Part shown: positions 26,880 through 34,699 of the stretch, piece after piece | How the letters are laid out: each line of letters begins with the position of its first letter | Position numbering within the stretch: position 1 is the stretch's first letter | Source: JBDWFY01 sp039976075 | GTDB lineage: Bacteria > Pseudomonadota > Alphaproteobacteria > Rhizobiales > Stappiaceae | Assembly (NCBI GenBank): GCA_039976075.1 | Contig: JBDWFY010000022.1 | Location: 434,001-498,000, forward strand | DNA length: 64,000 bases | Reading direction: 5' to 3' | The notes under the pieces: model-generated | Databases searched by the model: none | What the model was told of the DNA's origin: nothing | The model's input: the letters and a program-made list of their open reading frames with translations, nothing else | Made by a program: the position numbers and the translations under genes

Positions 26880-27680
26880 CTATTTTGATTTCAGGAAAAT
26901 TTCCAACCCGACAAGCCGGTCCAGTGCCGTTATCGCGATCATCGCGACGACAATGAATACGACAGATACTGCGGCAAGATCGGGCGTGATGATTGATCGG
27001 ATGGAGTTGTAGATCTGTACTGGAAGAGTGACAATTCGGGCGTCAACCAGAAGCAGGCTCACCAGAAACTCGTTCAGGGACAGGATGAACATCAACAATG
27101 ACCCGGTGATGACCCCTGGGGTCACAGCAGGCAGTGTCACGTTGAAAAATGTCTGAACCGGCCCGGCACCGCAACTTTCTGCTGCAAGTTCAAGGTCCGG
27201 GTCCAGACTGGTCGCACTGGAGGACACGGCCCATATCATGAAGGGCAGATTGATGACCGACGTCGCAATTCCAACAGGCCAGAGGCTGCCCAAAATTCCT
27301 GCTTCACCGAACGCCAGCATAAGGCCGATGCCCGATCCGATAAGAGGAATGGTGAACGGCAGGAGAAGATAAGTCTGAATGGCATTGCCGCCCCTGATCC
27401 TGTATTTCGATAGTGCAATACCGGCCAGCGTTCCGGTGGGAAGGGAAACCAGAACGCAAATTGTCGCTACCCAGATCGACCGGAAAAATGCATCTCGAAG
27501 ATCCTGCTCTCCCAGAATTTTTCCATACCATTTCAGCGAGAAACCGTCAGGCGGGAATTGAATGATATTCCCGGATGTAAAAGACGCTCCGAGTACCACA
27601 AATGTGGGCGCTGAAAGCGTCACGATCGAAATGACGACCAAACACCAAAAGACGATTTTCTGGGATCGGGGCTGGTTCAT
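26880..27680 (-). CDS. ABC transporter permease, PotC-like
   Basis: A 266-residue inner-membrane permease with six hydrophobic segments and the EAA-type loop AAESCGAGPVQTFFNVTLPAVTPGV near residue 165, which docks to the ATPase. It belongs to the spermidine/putrescine/thiamine class. Its start overlaps the PotB-like stop by 4 nt. The substrate is set by the binding protein of the operon. Confidence 0.9.
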   Translation of the reverse strand: MNQPRSQKIVFWCLVVISIVTLSAPTFVVLGASFTSGNIIQFPPDGFSLKWYGKILGEQDLRDAFFRSIWVATICVLVSLPTGTLAGIALSKYRIRGGNAIQTYLLLPFTIPLIGSGIGLMLAFGEAGILGSLWPVGIATSVINLPFMIWAVSSSATSLDPDLELAAESCGAGPVQTFFNVTLPAVTPGVITGSLLMFILSLNEFLVSLLLVDARIVTLPVQIYNSIRSIITPDLAAVSVVFIVVAMIAITALDRLVGLEIFLKSK

Positions 27681-28621
27681 TTCTTCGACCGCCCCAACGC
27701 AAGTGTGCCCGCGCCGAAGATCATGAAAATCAATCCGACAATGATGGAACCAATTGCAATCAGGATCAGTGTAAGAGAGGCACCAAAACCCTGATCCGAC
27801 GTTCTGAAGAACTGATCGTAAATAGCGTTGGCAATAAAATCCTGAGACCCGCCGCCCAATATTGCCGGCATTGCAAAGTCTGTAAGTGACAATGTCAGCA
27901 CGACGAGGCCCGCGCCGATGAGCCCGGGCTTGGCCATCGGTATCACCACATAGACCATTGTGTTCACCCAGTTGGCACCGAGAGAGCCCGCAGCAGCTTC
28001 AATTTCTTCCGGAATGGCCGTCATTGCCGGTGCCAGCATTAAAACACCAAACGGCAACATGTATTGCACCAGCCCAAACAGCACAGCTGGATAATTAAAG
28101 AGCATGCGTAGTGGCTCAACGCCGACGAGCCCAAGCGCATCATTCACAATTCCCTGATTTCCCAGAATGATTAGCCACCCATATGCCCGCACAACCTGCC
28201 CGATGAAAAAGGGTAGAAACAATGCAATCAGCAGAAATTTTCTGAGCGTGGAGTTCGACGTACGCACCATGATGTAGGCATAGGGAAATGCCAGAAACAG
28301 CGTCACAAGAGTTACGATCATTGCGCCGAGTAGACTGCGCCAGATAATCGTCAGTGTGAACGGTTCGGAGAATGCACGCTTGTAATTTTCCAAAGACCAG
28401 TGGTCGGAAAACAGAAATGTGGTCCTGTCCAATGTGCGAAGCGATGAATCACCGATATAGAACAATCCAACAACAAGTGTCCCCACCAACAAGATTGCCG
28501 GAGCCAGCATCAGATAGGGGGTGTACCGGCCACCTCCTTTGGGGAATACAGCTGCAAAAGTGTTTTCCAGCGTATCCATAATCCGCCAGGAGACCGGATA
28601 GGAAGAACGGCGATTGAGCAT
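27677..28621 (-). CDS. ABC transporter permease, PotB-like
   Basis: A 314-residue permease partner of the PotC-like protein. The EAA loop is AAAGSLGANWVNTMVYVVIPMAKPG near residue 205. The start at 28621 has GGAA about 8 nt upstream; an internal ATG at 28579 is possible. A stem-loop separates it from the upstream binding-protein gene. Confidence 0.88.
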   Translation of the reverse strand: MLNRRSSYPVSWRIMDTLENTFAAVFPKGGGRYTPYLMLAPAILLVGTLVVGLFYIGDSSLRTLDRTTFLFSDHWSLENYKRAFSEPFTLTIIWRSLLGAMIVTLVTLFLAFPYAYIMVRTSNSTLRKFLLIALFLPFFIGQVVRAYGWLIILGNQGIVNDALGLVGVEPLRMLFNYPAVLFGLVQYMLPFGVLMLAPAMTAIPEEIEAAAGSLGANWVNTMVYVVIPMAKPGLIGAGLVVLTLSLTDFAMPAILGGGSQDFIANAIYDQFFRTSDQGFGASLTLILIAIGSIIVGLIFMIFGAGTLALGRSKK

Positions 28622-28649
28622 TTGACTTGTTCCGGAAACACCAGCGTTT

Positions 28650-28677
28650 CACCGAGCGCCTATTCGAACGCTCGGTG
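28650..28677 (-). other. Intra-operon stem-loop after the binding-protein gene
   Basis: Perfect 9-bp inverted repeat CACCGAGCG (28650-28658) and CGCTCGGTG (28669-28677) with a 10-nt loop, lying in the 75-nt gap between the potD-like and potB-like genes. There is no T-run. Such hairpins often protect the 3' end of the binding-protein message so that this subunit is made in excess. Confidence 0.55.
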
Positions 28678-28696
28678 GATTAGTTCATGTCAGGGA

Positions 28697-29800
28697 TCAG
28701 CCTTGCATGATCTGCTTGAATTTCGAAAACCAGTCACTCTCGTTTTCGACCTGTATCTGTCCGGGAATGCGGATGAGACGCTCAAAATCTTCCGGCTTCG
28801 TTGGATAGGCTGGATCTCCGGCCAGACCCGGAGGTGGTGTCAGGCCTGGGACGACCCCCGGCAACCCAAGACCATCCAGCCAGATCTGCTGGGACTCTTT
28901 GGTCAACGCCGTGTTGATGTATTCCTTGGCCCAGTACAGATCGCCTTCAGAATGTCCCTTGGGAATCCACAAGCCGTCAGTATCAAATTTGGCGCCTTCA
29001 TCCGGCACCGTCCAGGCAAGTTCGACTCCATTTTTCTTTGCACCCAGCGCATTGGTTGAGATGGTGCAGGCAGCGTCAATTTCTCCATTCTGGAACCAGG
29101 TCACAAAATCCGGATCTTCCCCCAGGAGCGGATTTTGTTCTTTCATCTTGGTAATGAAGTCCCAGCACGGCTGCATGTTACCTGGAATATCTTCCAATTT
29201 GCCACCACCGGCTACCTGGGCGGGGAAGTGGAAACCAATGCCGTCGTTGTAGAATGCGACGCGGCCTTTGAATTTTGGATCAAGCAGATCGTGGTAGGAT
29301 TTTGGCGGACCGTCGGGAAATGCCTTGGGATTGTAGGCCAGTACATAGACGTAGCCGTACGTATTGACGATCGGATACCCCTCAACACCCACCGGCTTGG
29401 CAAGATCTGTCGTTCCTTTGAGGTTGGACAGATCAGAGAGATCTTCACATACGCCTCGCAGTGCCGATTTTGTCGCGTTGGTGGTTGTGTCCCAGTTGAT
29501 ATGGATCGGCGGTGTGCGTTTCTGAGCGACCGCCGCCCAGACTTTTGGCTGAATTTCATTGTCCTCGGTCAGGTCATGTTTCACCCGGATACCGGTTTTG
29601 GCTGTAAAGGGATCTGAAACACCTGCTTTGAGCGCTTCAACCCATGGTCCTCCCCATGCCCGCACAATGATTTCAGACGGTTTGTCCGGTTCTGCGGCCA
29701 TAACAATGGCGGGCGCCGCAGCAACAAATGTTCCTGCAGCCCCTATTGCGGCGCTTGTTTTTAAAAGCTCACGGCGATTGATTTTTTTATCCAAGGTCAT
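28697..29800 (-). CDS. ABC transporter substrate-binding protein, PotD-like, Tat-exported
   Basis: A 367-residue periplasmic binding protein of the spermidine/putrescine class. The N terminus carries a twin-arginine signal, RRELLK followed by a hydrophobic stretch and AAAPAIVMAAEP as likely cleavage site near residue 36, so it is exported folded. The mature part has family text such as TYGYVYVLAYNPKAFPDGPP and GLWIPKGHSEGDLYWAKEYI. The linked HisC- and HisD-like enzymes suggest a cationic imidazole or amino alcohol as ligand rather than a polyamine. Confidence 0.88.
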   Translation of the reverse strand: MTLDKKINRRELLKTSAAIGAAGTFVAAAPAIVMAAEPDKPSEIIVRAWGGPWVEALKAGVSDPFTAKTGIRVKHDLTEDNEIQPKVWAAVAQKRTPPIHINWDTTTNATKSALRGVCEDLSDLSNLKGTTDLAKPVGVEGYPIVNTYGYVYVLAYNPKAFPDGPPKSYHDLLDPKFKGRVAFYNDGIGFHFPAQVAGGGKLEDIPGNMQPCWDFITKMKEQNPLLGEDPDFVTWFQNGEIDAACTISTNALGAKKNGVELAWTVPDEGAKFDTDGLWIPKGHSEGDLYWAKEYINTALTKESQQIWLDGLGLPGVVPGLTPPPGLAGDPAYPTKPEDFERLIRIPGQIQVENESDWFSKFKQIMQG

Positions 29801-29847
29801 TTGGTAGCTCCCTGTTCCGGTTTTTGCTCAAGACGTCATGAGCACTC

Positions 29848-30960
29848 TTATTCCGCGACAAATACATGGAGGTCGCGGTTTGACCATCCGATATGGACGG
29901 TCCTTCCCAACTCGTGTGCAGCAAAATTGTTCTGATCGTGATGAAAGATACGAACGGGTTGATCTCCCAGTTCAGGAACTGACAGCTCATAAAGCAACCG
30001 CTCTCCTTCGAAAATTACGTCGGTTACGGTGCCTTTGAAAGTGGCATCCAGTTCTTCAAGTTCTGTTTTCTTTGAAGCAATGCGCACCTGCTCAGCCCGA
30101 ACGGCGCATCGAACCGGTGTGCCTGCCTTTGCCGCGTCAGGGTTGCTTCGTAGAATTCCCGAAAGCTTCACATCAGCATTTTGTACCTGGGCTATCTCAC
30201 CATTTACGGCGCTTAAAATCCCCGGATACACGTTCGTGACTCCGATGAAATTCGCCACAAAAGGATTGCCGGGATTGCGGTACATGTCGGTCGGTGTGGC
30301 GTCTTGCTGGATTTCACCATCATTCATGACCAGGATCTGGTCAGAGACAACCAGGGCCTCCCGCTGATCGTGGGTCACGTTGATCGTCGTAACACCCAAC
30401 TCCTTTTGGATACGCCTGAATTCGAGTTGCATCTCTTCACGCAGCTTTCGGTCAAGCGCGGCAAGCGGTTCATCCAATAACAACAGATCCGGCTCAAAAA
30501 CCAGGGCGCGGGCGATCGCCACGCGCTGCTGCTGTCCGCCAGACAGCTCGTGAATCCTGCGATCTTCAAAGCCGTCAAGACGAACAAGATTTAGAAACTG
30601 GGAAACACGTTCAGGTATTTTCTTTGCATCAAAGCGCCGCATCTTAAGCGGGAATGCCACGTTCTGCGCTGCTGTCATGTGCGGAAACAACGCCAGCTTC
30701 TGGAACACCATTCCGATGGAGCGCTTGTTGGGCGCGACGGCACCGACCGCGTTGCCATTGATGATAATGTCGCCGCTTGTGGGTTCTAGAAATCCGGCAA
30801 TCATCCGTAGCAGCGTGGTTTTTCCGGAGCCCGATGGTCCGAGAATTGTCAGAAATCGCCCGTTTTTCAGCTGAAAACTGGCGTTCTTGACCGCCTGGAA
30901 GTCGCCAAATCGCATCACGACATTTGACACAGAAACAGCCGGTGTTAAGTCTGATTTCAC
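29848..30960 (-). CDS. ABC transporter ATP-binding protein, PotA-like
   Basis: A 370-residue ATPase with Walker A GPSGSGKTTLLRMIAG near residue 40, signature ELSGGQQQRVAIARAL near 140, Walker B LLLLDEPLAALD and a C-terminal TOBE domain from about 280. It is the first gene of a seven-gene minus operon (potA, potD, potB, potC, hisD-like, adh, kinase). The start lies 59 nt after a HutC box. Confidence 0.92.
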   Translation of the reverse strand: MKSDLTPAVSVSNVVMRFGDFQAVKNASFQLKNGRFLTILGPSGSGKTTLLRMIAGFLEPTSGDIIINGNAVGAVAPNKRSIGMVFQKLALFPHMTAAQNVAFPLKMRRFDAKKIPERVSQFLNLVRLDGFEDRRIHELSGGQQQRVAIARALVFEPDLLLLDEPLAALDRKLREEMQLEFRRIQKELGVTTINVTHDQREALVVSDQILVMNDGEIQQDATPTDMYRNPGNPFVANFIGVTNVYPGILSAVNGEIAQVQNADVKLSGILRSNPDAAKAGTPVRCAVRAEQVRIASKKTELEELDATFKGTVTDVIFEGERLLYELSVPELGDQPVRIFHHDQNNFAAHELGRTVHIGWSNRDLHVFVAE

Positions 30961-31019
30961 TATGATTGCCTTGTCGACTATTTCTTAGGTGCATGAAGAT
31001 GCGGTGTTATTCTCCATTT

Positions 31020-31033
31020 TATGTCTATACATA
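31020..31033 (-). promoter_or_regulatory. HutC operator upstream of the PotABCD-like/HisD-like operon
   Basis: TATGTCTATACATA, identical to the box between hutI and hutF, lies 59 nt before the potA-like start. It is in non-coding DNA with AT-rich flanks. The identity argues that HutC controls this operon together with histidine degradation. Confidence 0.78.
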
Positions 31034-31096
31034 AAATGCTCCGAGCAAAAAATTGTCAAGAGATTAGTCCCAGATTCTCATTTCAATACTTGGCCG

Positions 31097-31867
31097 CTAA
31101 ATCGACGCCAGAAAACCCCCGTCAATCGCAATACACTGTCCGGTAACATAGTTCGATGACTGGCCTGAAAGGTAGATCACGGTGCCTTTAAGATCATTGG
31201 AGTCACCAAAAGTGCCGAGTGGAATCTTTTCCAGCATTGAGTTCTGCCAGGATGGATCCTGATAGAATGCATCCGTCAGGTCGGTACGGAAATAGCCTGG
31301 TGCAATTGCATTTACTCGAATCTTTTGACTTGCCCACTCAGTGGCAAGTGCCCGGGTCATACCGAGCATTCCGGACTTTGACGAGCCATAAGGCACGGCC
31401 GTGGGGACACCCACATAAGAAGTCAGTGAGCAAACATTGATGATTGACCCGCCTCTGCCGGAACGCACCATGGTCTTTGCAGCCGATTGAGCACAAAAGA
31501 ACGCGCCTTTGAGATTCGTCCCGGTAATTTTATCCCATAATTCTTCATCGACCTGCAAAGAAGGGCACACTTCTTCATAGCCGGCATTATTGACGAGAAC
31601 ATCAAGGCCTCCCAATTCTTCACACAGCCGGTCAATTCGGGCCTGCATCGCGGCTACTTCACACACATCGAGTTCGACAGGATGAGAAGTGCCGCCGACT
31701 TCTGCGATGAGAGATTCTGTTTCTGACAAATCGCCAAGATGTCGGGAGGAGATGGCAACCTCAGCACCGGCCTCTGCCAAGCCGATGGCAATCGATCTTC
31801 CCAGTCCTCTACTTGCTCCGGTTACCAGAGCATTTTTGCCTGTTAAATCAAAAATTGATTGGACCAT
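31097..31867 (-). CDS. Short-chain dehydrogenase/reductase (SDR)
   Basis: A 256-residue classical SDR. The nucleotide motif is GASRGLGRSIAI near residue 17 and the structural motif is NNAGYEE near 89. The catalytic set is S in NVCSLTS, then Y-x3-K in PYGSSKSGM near 158. It ends in the common SNYVTGQCIAIDGGF. It would oxidise an alcohol or reduce a ketone using NAD(P). It is divergent from the HisC-like gene with one HutC box between them, so both are probably induced with the hut genes. Confidence 0.92.
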   Translation of the reverse strand: MVQSIFDLTGKNALVTGASRGLGRSIAIGLAEAGAEVAISSRHLGDLSETESLIAEVGGTSHPVELDVCEVAAMQARIDRLCEELGGLDVLVNNAGYEEVCPSLQVDEELWDKITGTNLKGAFFCAQSAAKTMVRSGRGGSIINVCSLTSYVGVPTAVPYGSSKSGMLGMTRALATEWASQKIRVNAIAPGYFRTDLTDAFYQDPSWQNSMLEKIPLGTFGDSNDLKGTVIYLSGQSSNYVTGQCIAIDGGFLASI

Positions 31868-31897
31868 TACATTCTAAGCTCCTTGCAAGTCTGTTTA

Positions 31898-31911
31898 TAT
31901 GTCTATACATA
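31898..31911. promoter_or_regulatory. HutC operator between the SDR and HisC-like genes
   Basis: A fourth box, TATGTCTATACATA, lies 31 nt before the SDR start (minus strand) and 25 nt before the HisC-like start (plus strand). A single bound repressor could cover both promoters. It is the same 14 bp as at 20811 and 31020. Confidence 0.78.
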
Positions 31912-31935
31912 AAAACCTGCGAGAAACCAAAAATT

Positions 31936-33066
31936 ATGAAATTTTTCGAGGTGTGGTTGAAACATTTAGACACACTGTTGCGACGCTCTTTGGAAGGCAT
32001 AGTGCCCTATAATTCCGGGATGAGTCTGCAAGAAATTCAGTCTCGGTATGGCGTTACAGAAATTGCCAAACTTGCGTCCAATGAGAACCCTTACGGTCCC
32101 GCTCCGGAGGTTCTGAAATGTCTGAAGCTCAATTCCCCGGACCTCTATCTTTATCCCGACAGCGGATCGAATGATTTACGGGATCGTCTGGCCGATTATC
32201 TGAATGTGCCCGGCGAAAATCTGATATTCGGCAATGGTTCCGAAGACCTCATTTCGATCATTTGCAGAAGCGTCATTGAAACCGGTGATCGCATAATCAC
32301 GCTCTATCCGTCATTTCCGCTTCATGAGGACTATGCAGCATTGATGGGCGCGCATGTAGAGCGTGTTTGTGTCAATGAGCACCTTGAGATTGACTTGCCC
32401 GCTTTGATTAAAGCGGTTGAAACACCAGCAAAAATGCTGATTTTTTCCAATCCAATGAATCCGGTCGGATGCTGGCTCAATCCGGGGCAGCTTCACCAGG
32501 TTATTGCGGCCAAACATCCCGATACATTGCTGGTTCTTGATGAAGCCTACTACGAATATGCGATTTCCGGCTGCTATCAGTCCGGACAGACCATGCTCGG
32601 GCCGGACGCCGGCAACTGGATTATCTTGCGGACCTTTTCGAAGGCATGGGGGCTTGCCGGTCTGCGCATTGGATTTGGGATCTGCAGTTCAATCGAGTTG
32701 AGGCGTGCGCTGGATTTGACCAGAACGCCCTTCAACATCAACAAAATAGCCCAATCGGCAGCGCGCATGGCCCTCGACTGCTGTGATTGTATGAAGAGTA
32801 ACATTGAGAAAGTCAGTGCTGAGCGAGAAAGTGTGGTCGATCGTCTGTTGTCTCTTGGATTTACCGTTGCGCCATCGCTGGGCAATTTCGTTTTCTTTGA
32901 TTCAAAGCGTTGTTCCACTGATCTGGCCGATCGATTACTCCAGTGCGGTACGGTGGTGAAACCCTGGAAACAGGAGGGATTTGATCAATATGTGAGGGTC
33001 TCCATAGGATCGAGCGAAGAGAACTCAAAGTTCCTAAGTGACATGGAACGCGTCATGGCAATCTGA
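31936..33066 (+). CDS. HisC-like PLP aminotransferase
   Basis: A 376-residue class I/II aminotransferase of the histidinol-phosphate type. It shows IVPYNSGMSLQEIQ and LASNENPYGP near the N terminus, LDEAYYEY near 200 and the PLP lysine in TFSKAWGLAGLRIGFG near 235. In-frame sequence extends upstream to 31813 but crosses the HutC operator, so the ATG at 31936 is used; GAGAA lies about 10 nt before it. A biosynthetic hisC would not be expected under HutC. It may act on an imidazole-acetol-type ketone, histidinol or histidine in a catabolic feeder route. Confidence 0.87.
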   Translation: MKFFEVWLKHLDTLLRRSLEGIVPYNSGMSLQEIQSRYGVTEIAKLASNENPYGPAPEVLKCLKLNSPDLYLYPDSGSNDLRDRLADYLNVPGENLIFGNGSEDLISIICRSVIETGDRIITLYPSFPLHEDYAALMGAHVERVCVNEHLEIDLPALIKAVETPAKMLIFSNPMNPVGCWLNPGQLHQVIAAKHPDTLLVLDEAYYEYAISGCYQSGQTMLGPDAGNWIILRTFSKAWGLAGLRIGFGICSSIELRRALDLTRTPFNINKIAQSAARMALDCCDCMKSNIEKVSAERESVVDRLLSLGFTVAPSLGNFVFFDSKRCSTDLADRLLQCGTVVKPWKQEGFDQYVRVSIGSSEENSKFLSDMERVMAI

Positions 33067-33089
33067 CGAATCACAACTTTTCGATATAC

Positions 33090-33113
33090 TAAAAAATTCC
33101 GGCATCGGCCGGA
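33090..33113 (-). terminator. Intrinsic terminator of the glycine operon
   Basis: Read on the minus strand, a 6-bp stem TCCGGC / GCCGGA with a 4-nt loop is followed by ATTTTTT. It lies about 110 nt beyond the sdaA stop and in the gap with the convergent HisC-like gene. Confidence 0.65.
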
Positions 33114-33221
33114 CCGCAGGTTGAAACAACTAAAGGAACGTCTGAAACGGGCAGGTGATACGGTGCAGTCGCCGTAGACGAATGAACAAGTGCCTTGGCG
33201 TTTGCCGGGTTTCCAGCTGGT

Positions 33222-34637
33222 TCAGCATTCTGGCAGGTTGACCGCCAGTCCGCCAAGTGAAGTCTCTTTATATTTGTCGCGCATGTCCATGCCGGTCTGG
33301 CGCATCGTCTCGATGCAGTTGTCAAGCGGCATGAAGTGCTCACCGTCTCCGTGTAACGCTAGGGAGGCCGCGGAAACCGCCTTGATTGCTCCCATTCCGT
33401 TGCGTTCAATACAGGGAATCTGAACCAGTCCCTTGACGGGGTCACAGGTGAGTCCAAGATGATGTTCCAGCGCGATTTCAGCCGCGTTTTCGACCTGCTC
33501 ATTCGTACCACCCAGTGCCGCGCACAGCCCAGCCGCCGCCATGGCTGATGCGCTGCCAACTTCGGCCTGACAACCGCATTCTGCACCCGATATTGAGGCG
33601 TTATGCTTGACCAGTCCGCCAATGGCGGCGGCGGTCAGAAGGAACTTGTCGATGCCCTCGCGCGAGGTGCCCACGCAATGATCCCTGTAGTATCGGATCA
33701 CCGCGGGAACCACACCCGCTGCGCCATTGGTGGGAGAGGTTACGACCTGGCCGCCTGCAGCGTTCTCTTCATTTACCGCCATGGCATAAAGCGACAGCCA
33801 ATCGTTCACCTCGTGTGGCTGCTGGCTGTTGGAACCCTTCTGCTCGATCAGCCGTTGCTGGATTGCTCTGGCTCGGCGTTTGACGTTGAGACCGCCGGGC
33901 AGAACGCCCTCCTTGTTCAGACCGCGGGTAATACACGTGTCCATCACTTGCCAGATCCCATCCAACCGGTCTTGCAATGTTTGACGGTCCGTGACCGTCT
34001 CTTCGTTGGATCTCTTCATTTCGGCGATGGACAGACCCGTCTCAGCACCCATCTTTAACATCTCCGTCGCGGACCCGAACGGATAGGGATAGCCGAGGGC
34101 CTGTTGTTCGTCGCCCATGTCGGTGTCGGTGGCTGCTTCGGATGCCAGCAGCTCGGCTTCGGTCATCACAAAGCCTCCGCCGATTGAGTAATAGGTGTCC
34201 ATCAGAAGCGGGGTGTTTTCTGCATCGAACGCGCTCAATTTCATGCCGTTTGCGTGCAGCGGCAGTGCCGGGCCGTAGTCGAACACCAGATCTGTGGCCG
34301 GATTGAATTGAATTTTCCCGCTGACGGGTATGTCAAGTGCGGCGTGCTCATGCAACGCCGCCAGTCGGGTTTCGGCAAGGTCGGCGTCTATCGCGTCGGG
34401 ACGAAAACCAAGCAATCCCAGCATTACCGCCCGGTCAGAGGCATGCCCTTTGCCGGTGAAGGCAAGCGAACCATGCAATGATGCCTTGATCCGCGCCACC
34501 GAAGCAGGATCAAATTTCCCGTTTTCTCCGCTGACGAGCCGATCTAGAAACTGAACGGCGGCGGTCATGGGCCCCATCGTATGGGACGAAGAGGGGCCAA
34601 TGCCGATTTTGAAGATATCGAAGACGCTGAGGAACAT
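33222..34637 (-). CDS. sdaA: L-serine ammonia-lyase, single-chain iron-sulfur type
   Basis: A 471-residue L-serine dehydratase that makes pyruvate and ammonia. The N-terminal beta domain is marked by FKIGIGPSSSHTMGPM, and the alpha domain by SPTNGAAGVVPAVI near 310. The Fe-S cysteines lie in SGAECGCQAEVGSASAM near 365 and in LTCDPVKGLVQIPCIERN near 405. It is the last gene of the glycine operon, 62 nt after gcvP, and drains the serine made by GlyA from glycine. Confidence 0.95.
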   Translation of the reverse strand: MFLSVFDIFKIGIGPSSSHTMGPMTAAVQFLDRLVSGENGKFDPASVARIKASLHGSLAFTGKGHASDRAVMLGLLGFRPDAIDADLAETRLAALHEHAALDIPVSGKIQFNPATDLVFDYGPALPLHANGMKLSAFDAENTPLLMDTYYSIGGGFVMTEAELLASEAATDTDMGDEQQALGYPYPFGSATEMLKMGAETGLSIAEMKRSNEETVTDRQTLQDRLDGIWQVMDTCITRGLNKEGVLPGGLNVKRRARAIQQRLIEQKGSNSQQPHEVNDWLSLYAMAVNEENAAGGQVVTSPTNGAAGVVPAVIRYYRDHCVGTSREGIDKFLLTAAAIGGLVKHNASISGAECGCQAEVGSASAMAAAGLCAALGGTNEQVENAAEIALEHHLGLTCDPVKGLVQIPCIERNGMGAIKAVSAASLALHGDGEHFMPLDNCIETMRQTGMDMRDKYKETSLGGLAVNLPEC

Positions 34638-34699
34638 GTCGGTATCCGTGACATTATCGCAGCGACCCGAGAGAGCCGGGGCGCTGCTATGTGTATTTC

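Noticed and set aside
28697..30960. Spermidine/putrescine transporter
   Set aside because: Only the class is Pot-like. The operon partners are HisD-like, ADH and kinase genes and the box is HutC type, so polyamine specificity is not supported.
31936..33066. Biosynthetic histidinol-phosphate aminotransferase (hisC)
   Set aside because: The family match is good, but control by a HutC-type box and no his biosynthesis neighbours argue for a catabolic paralogue.
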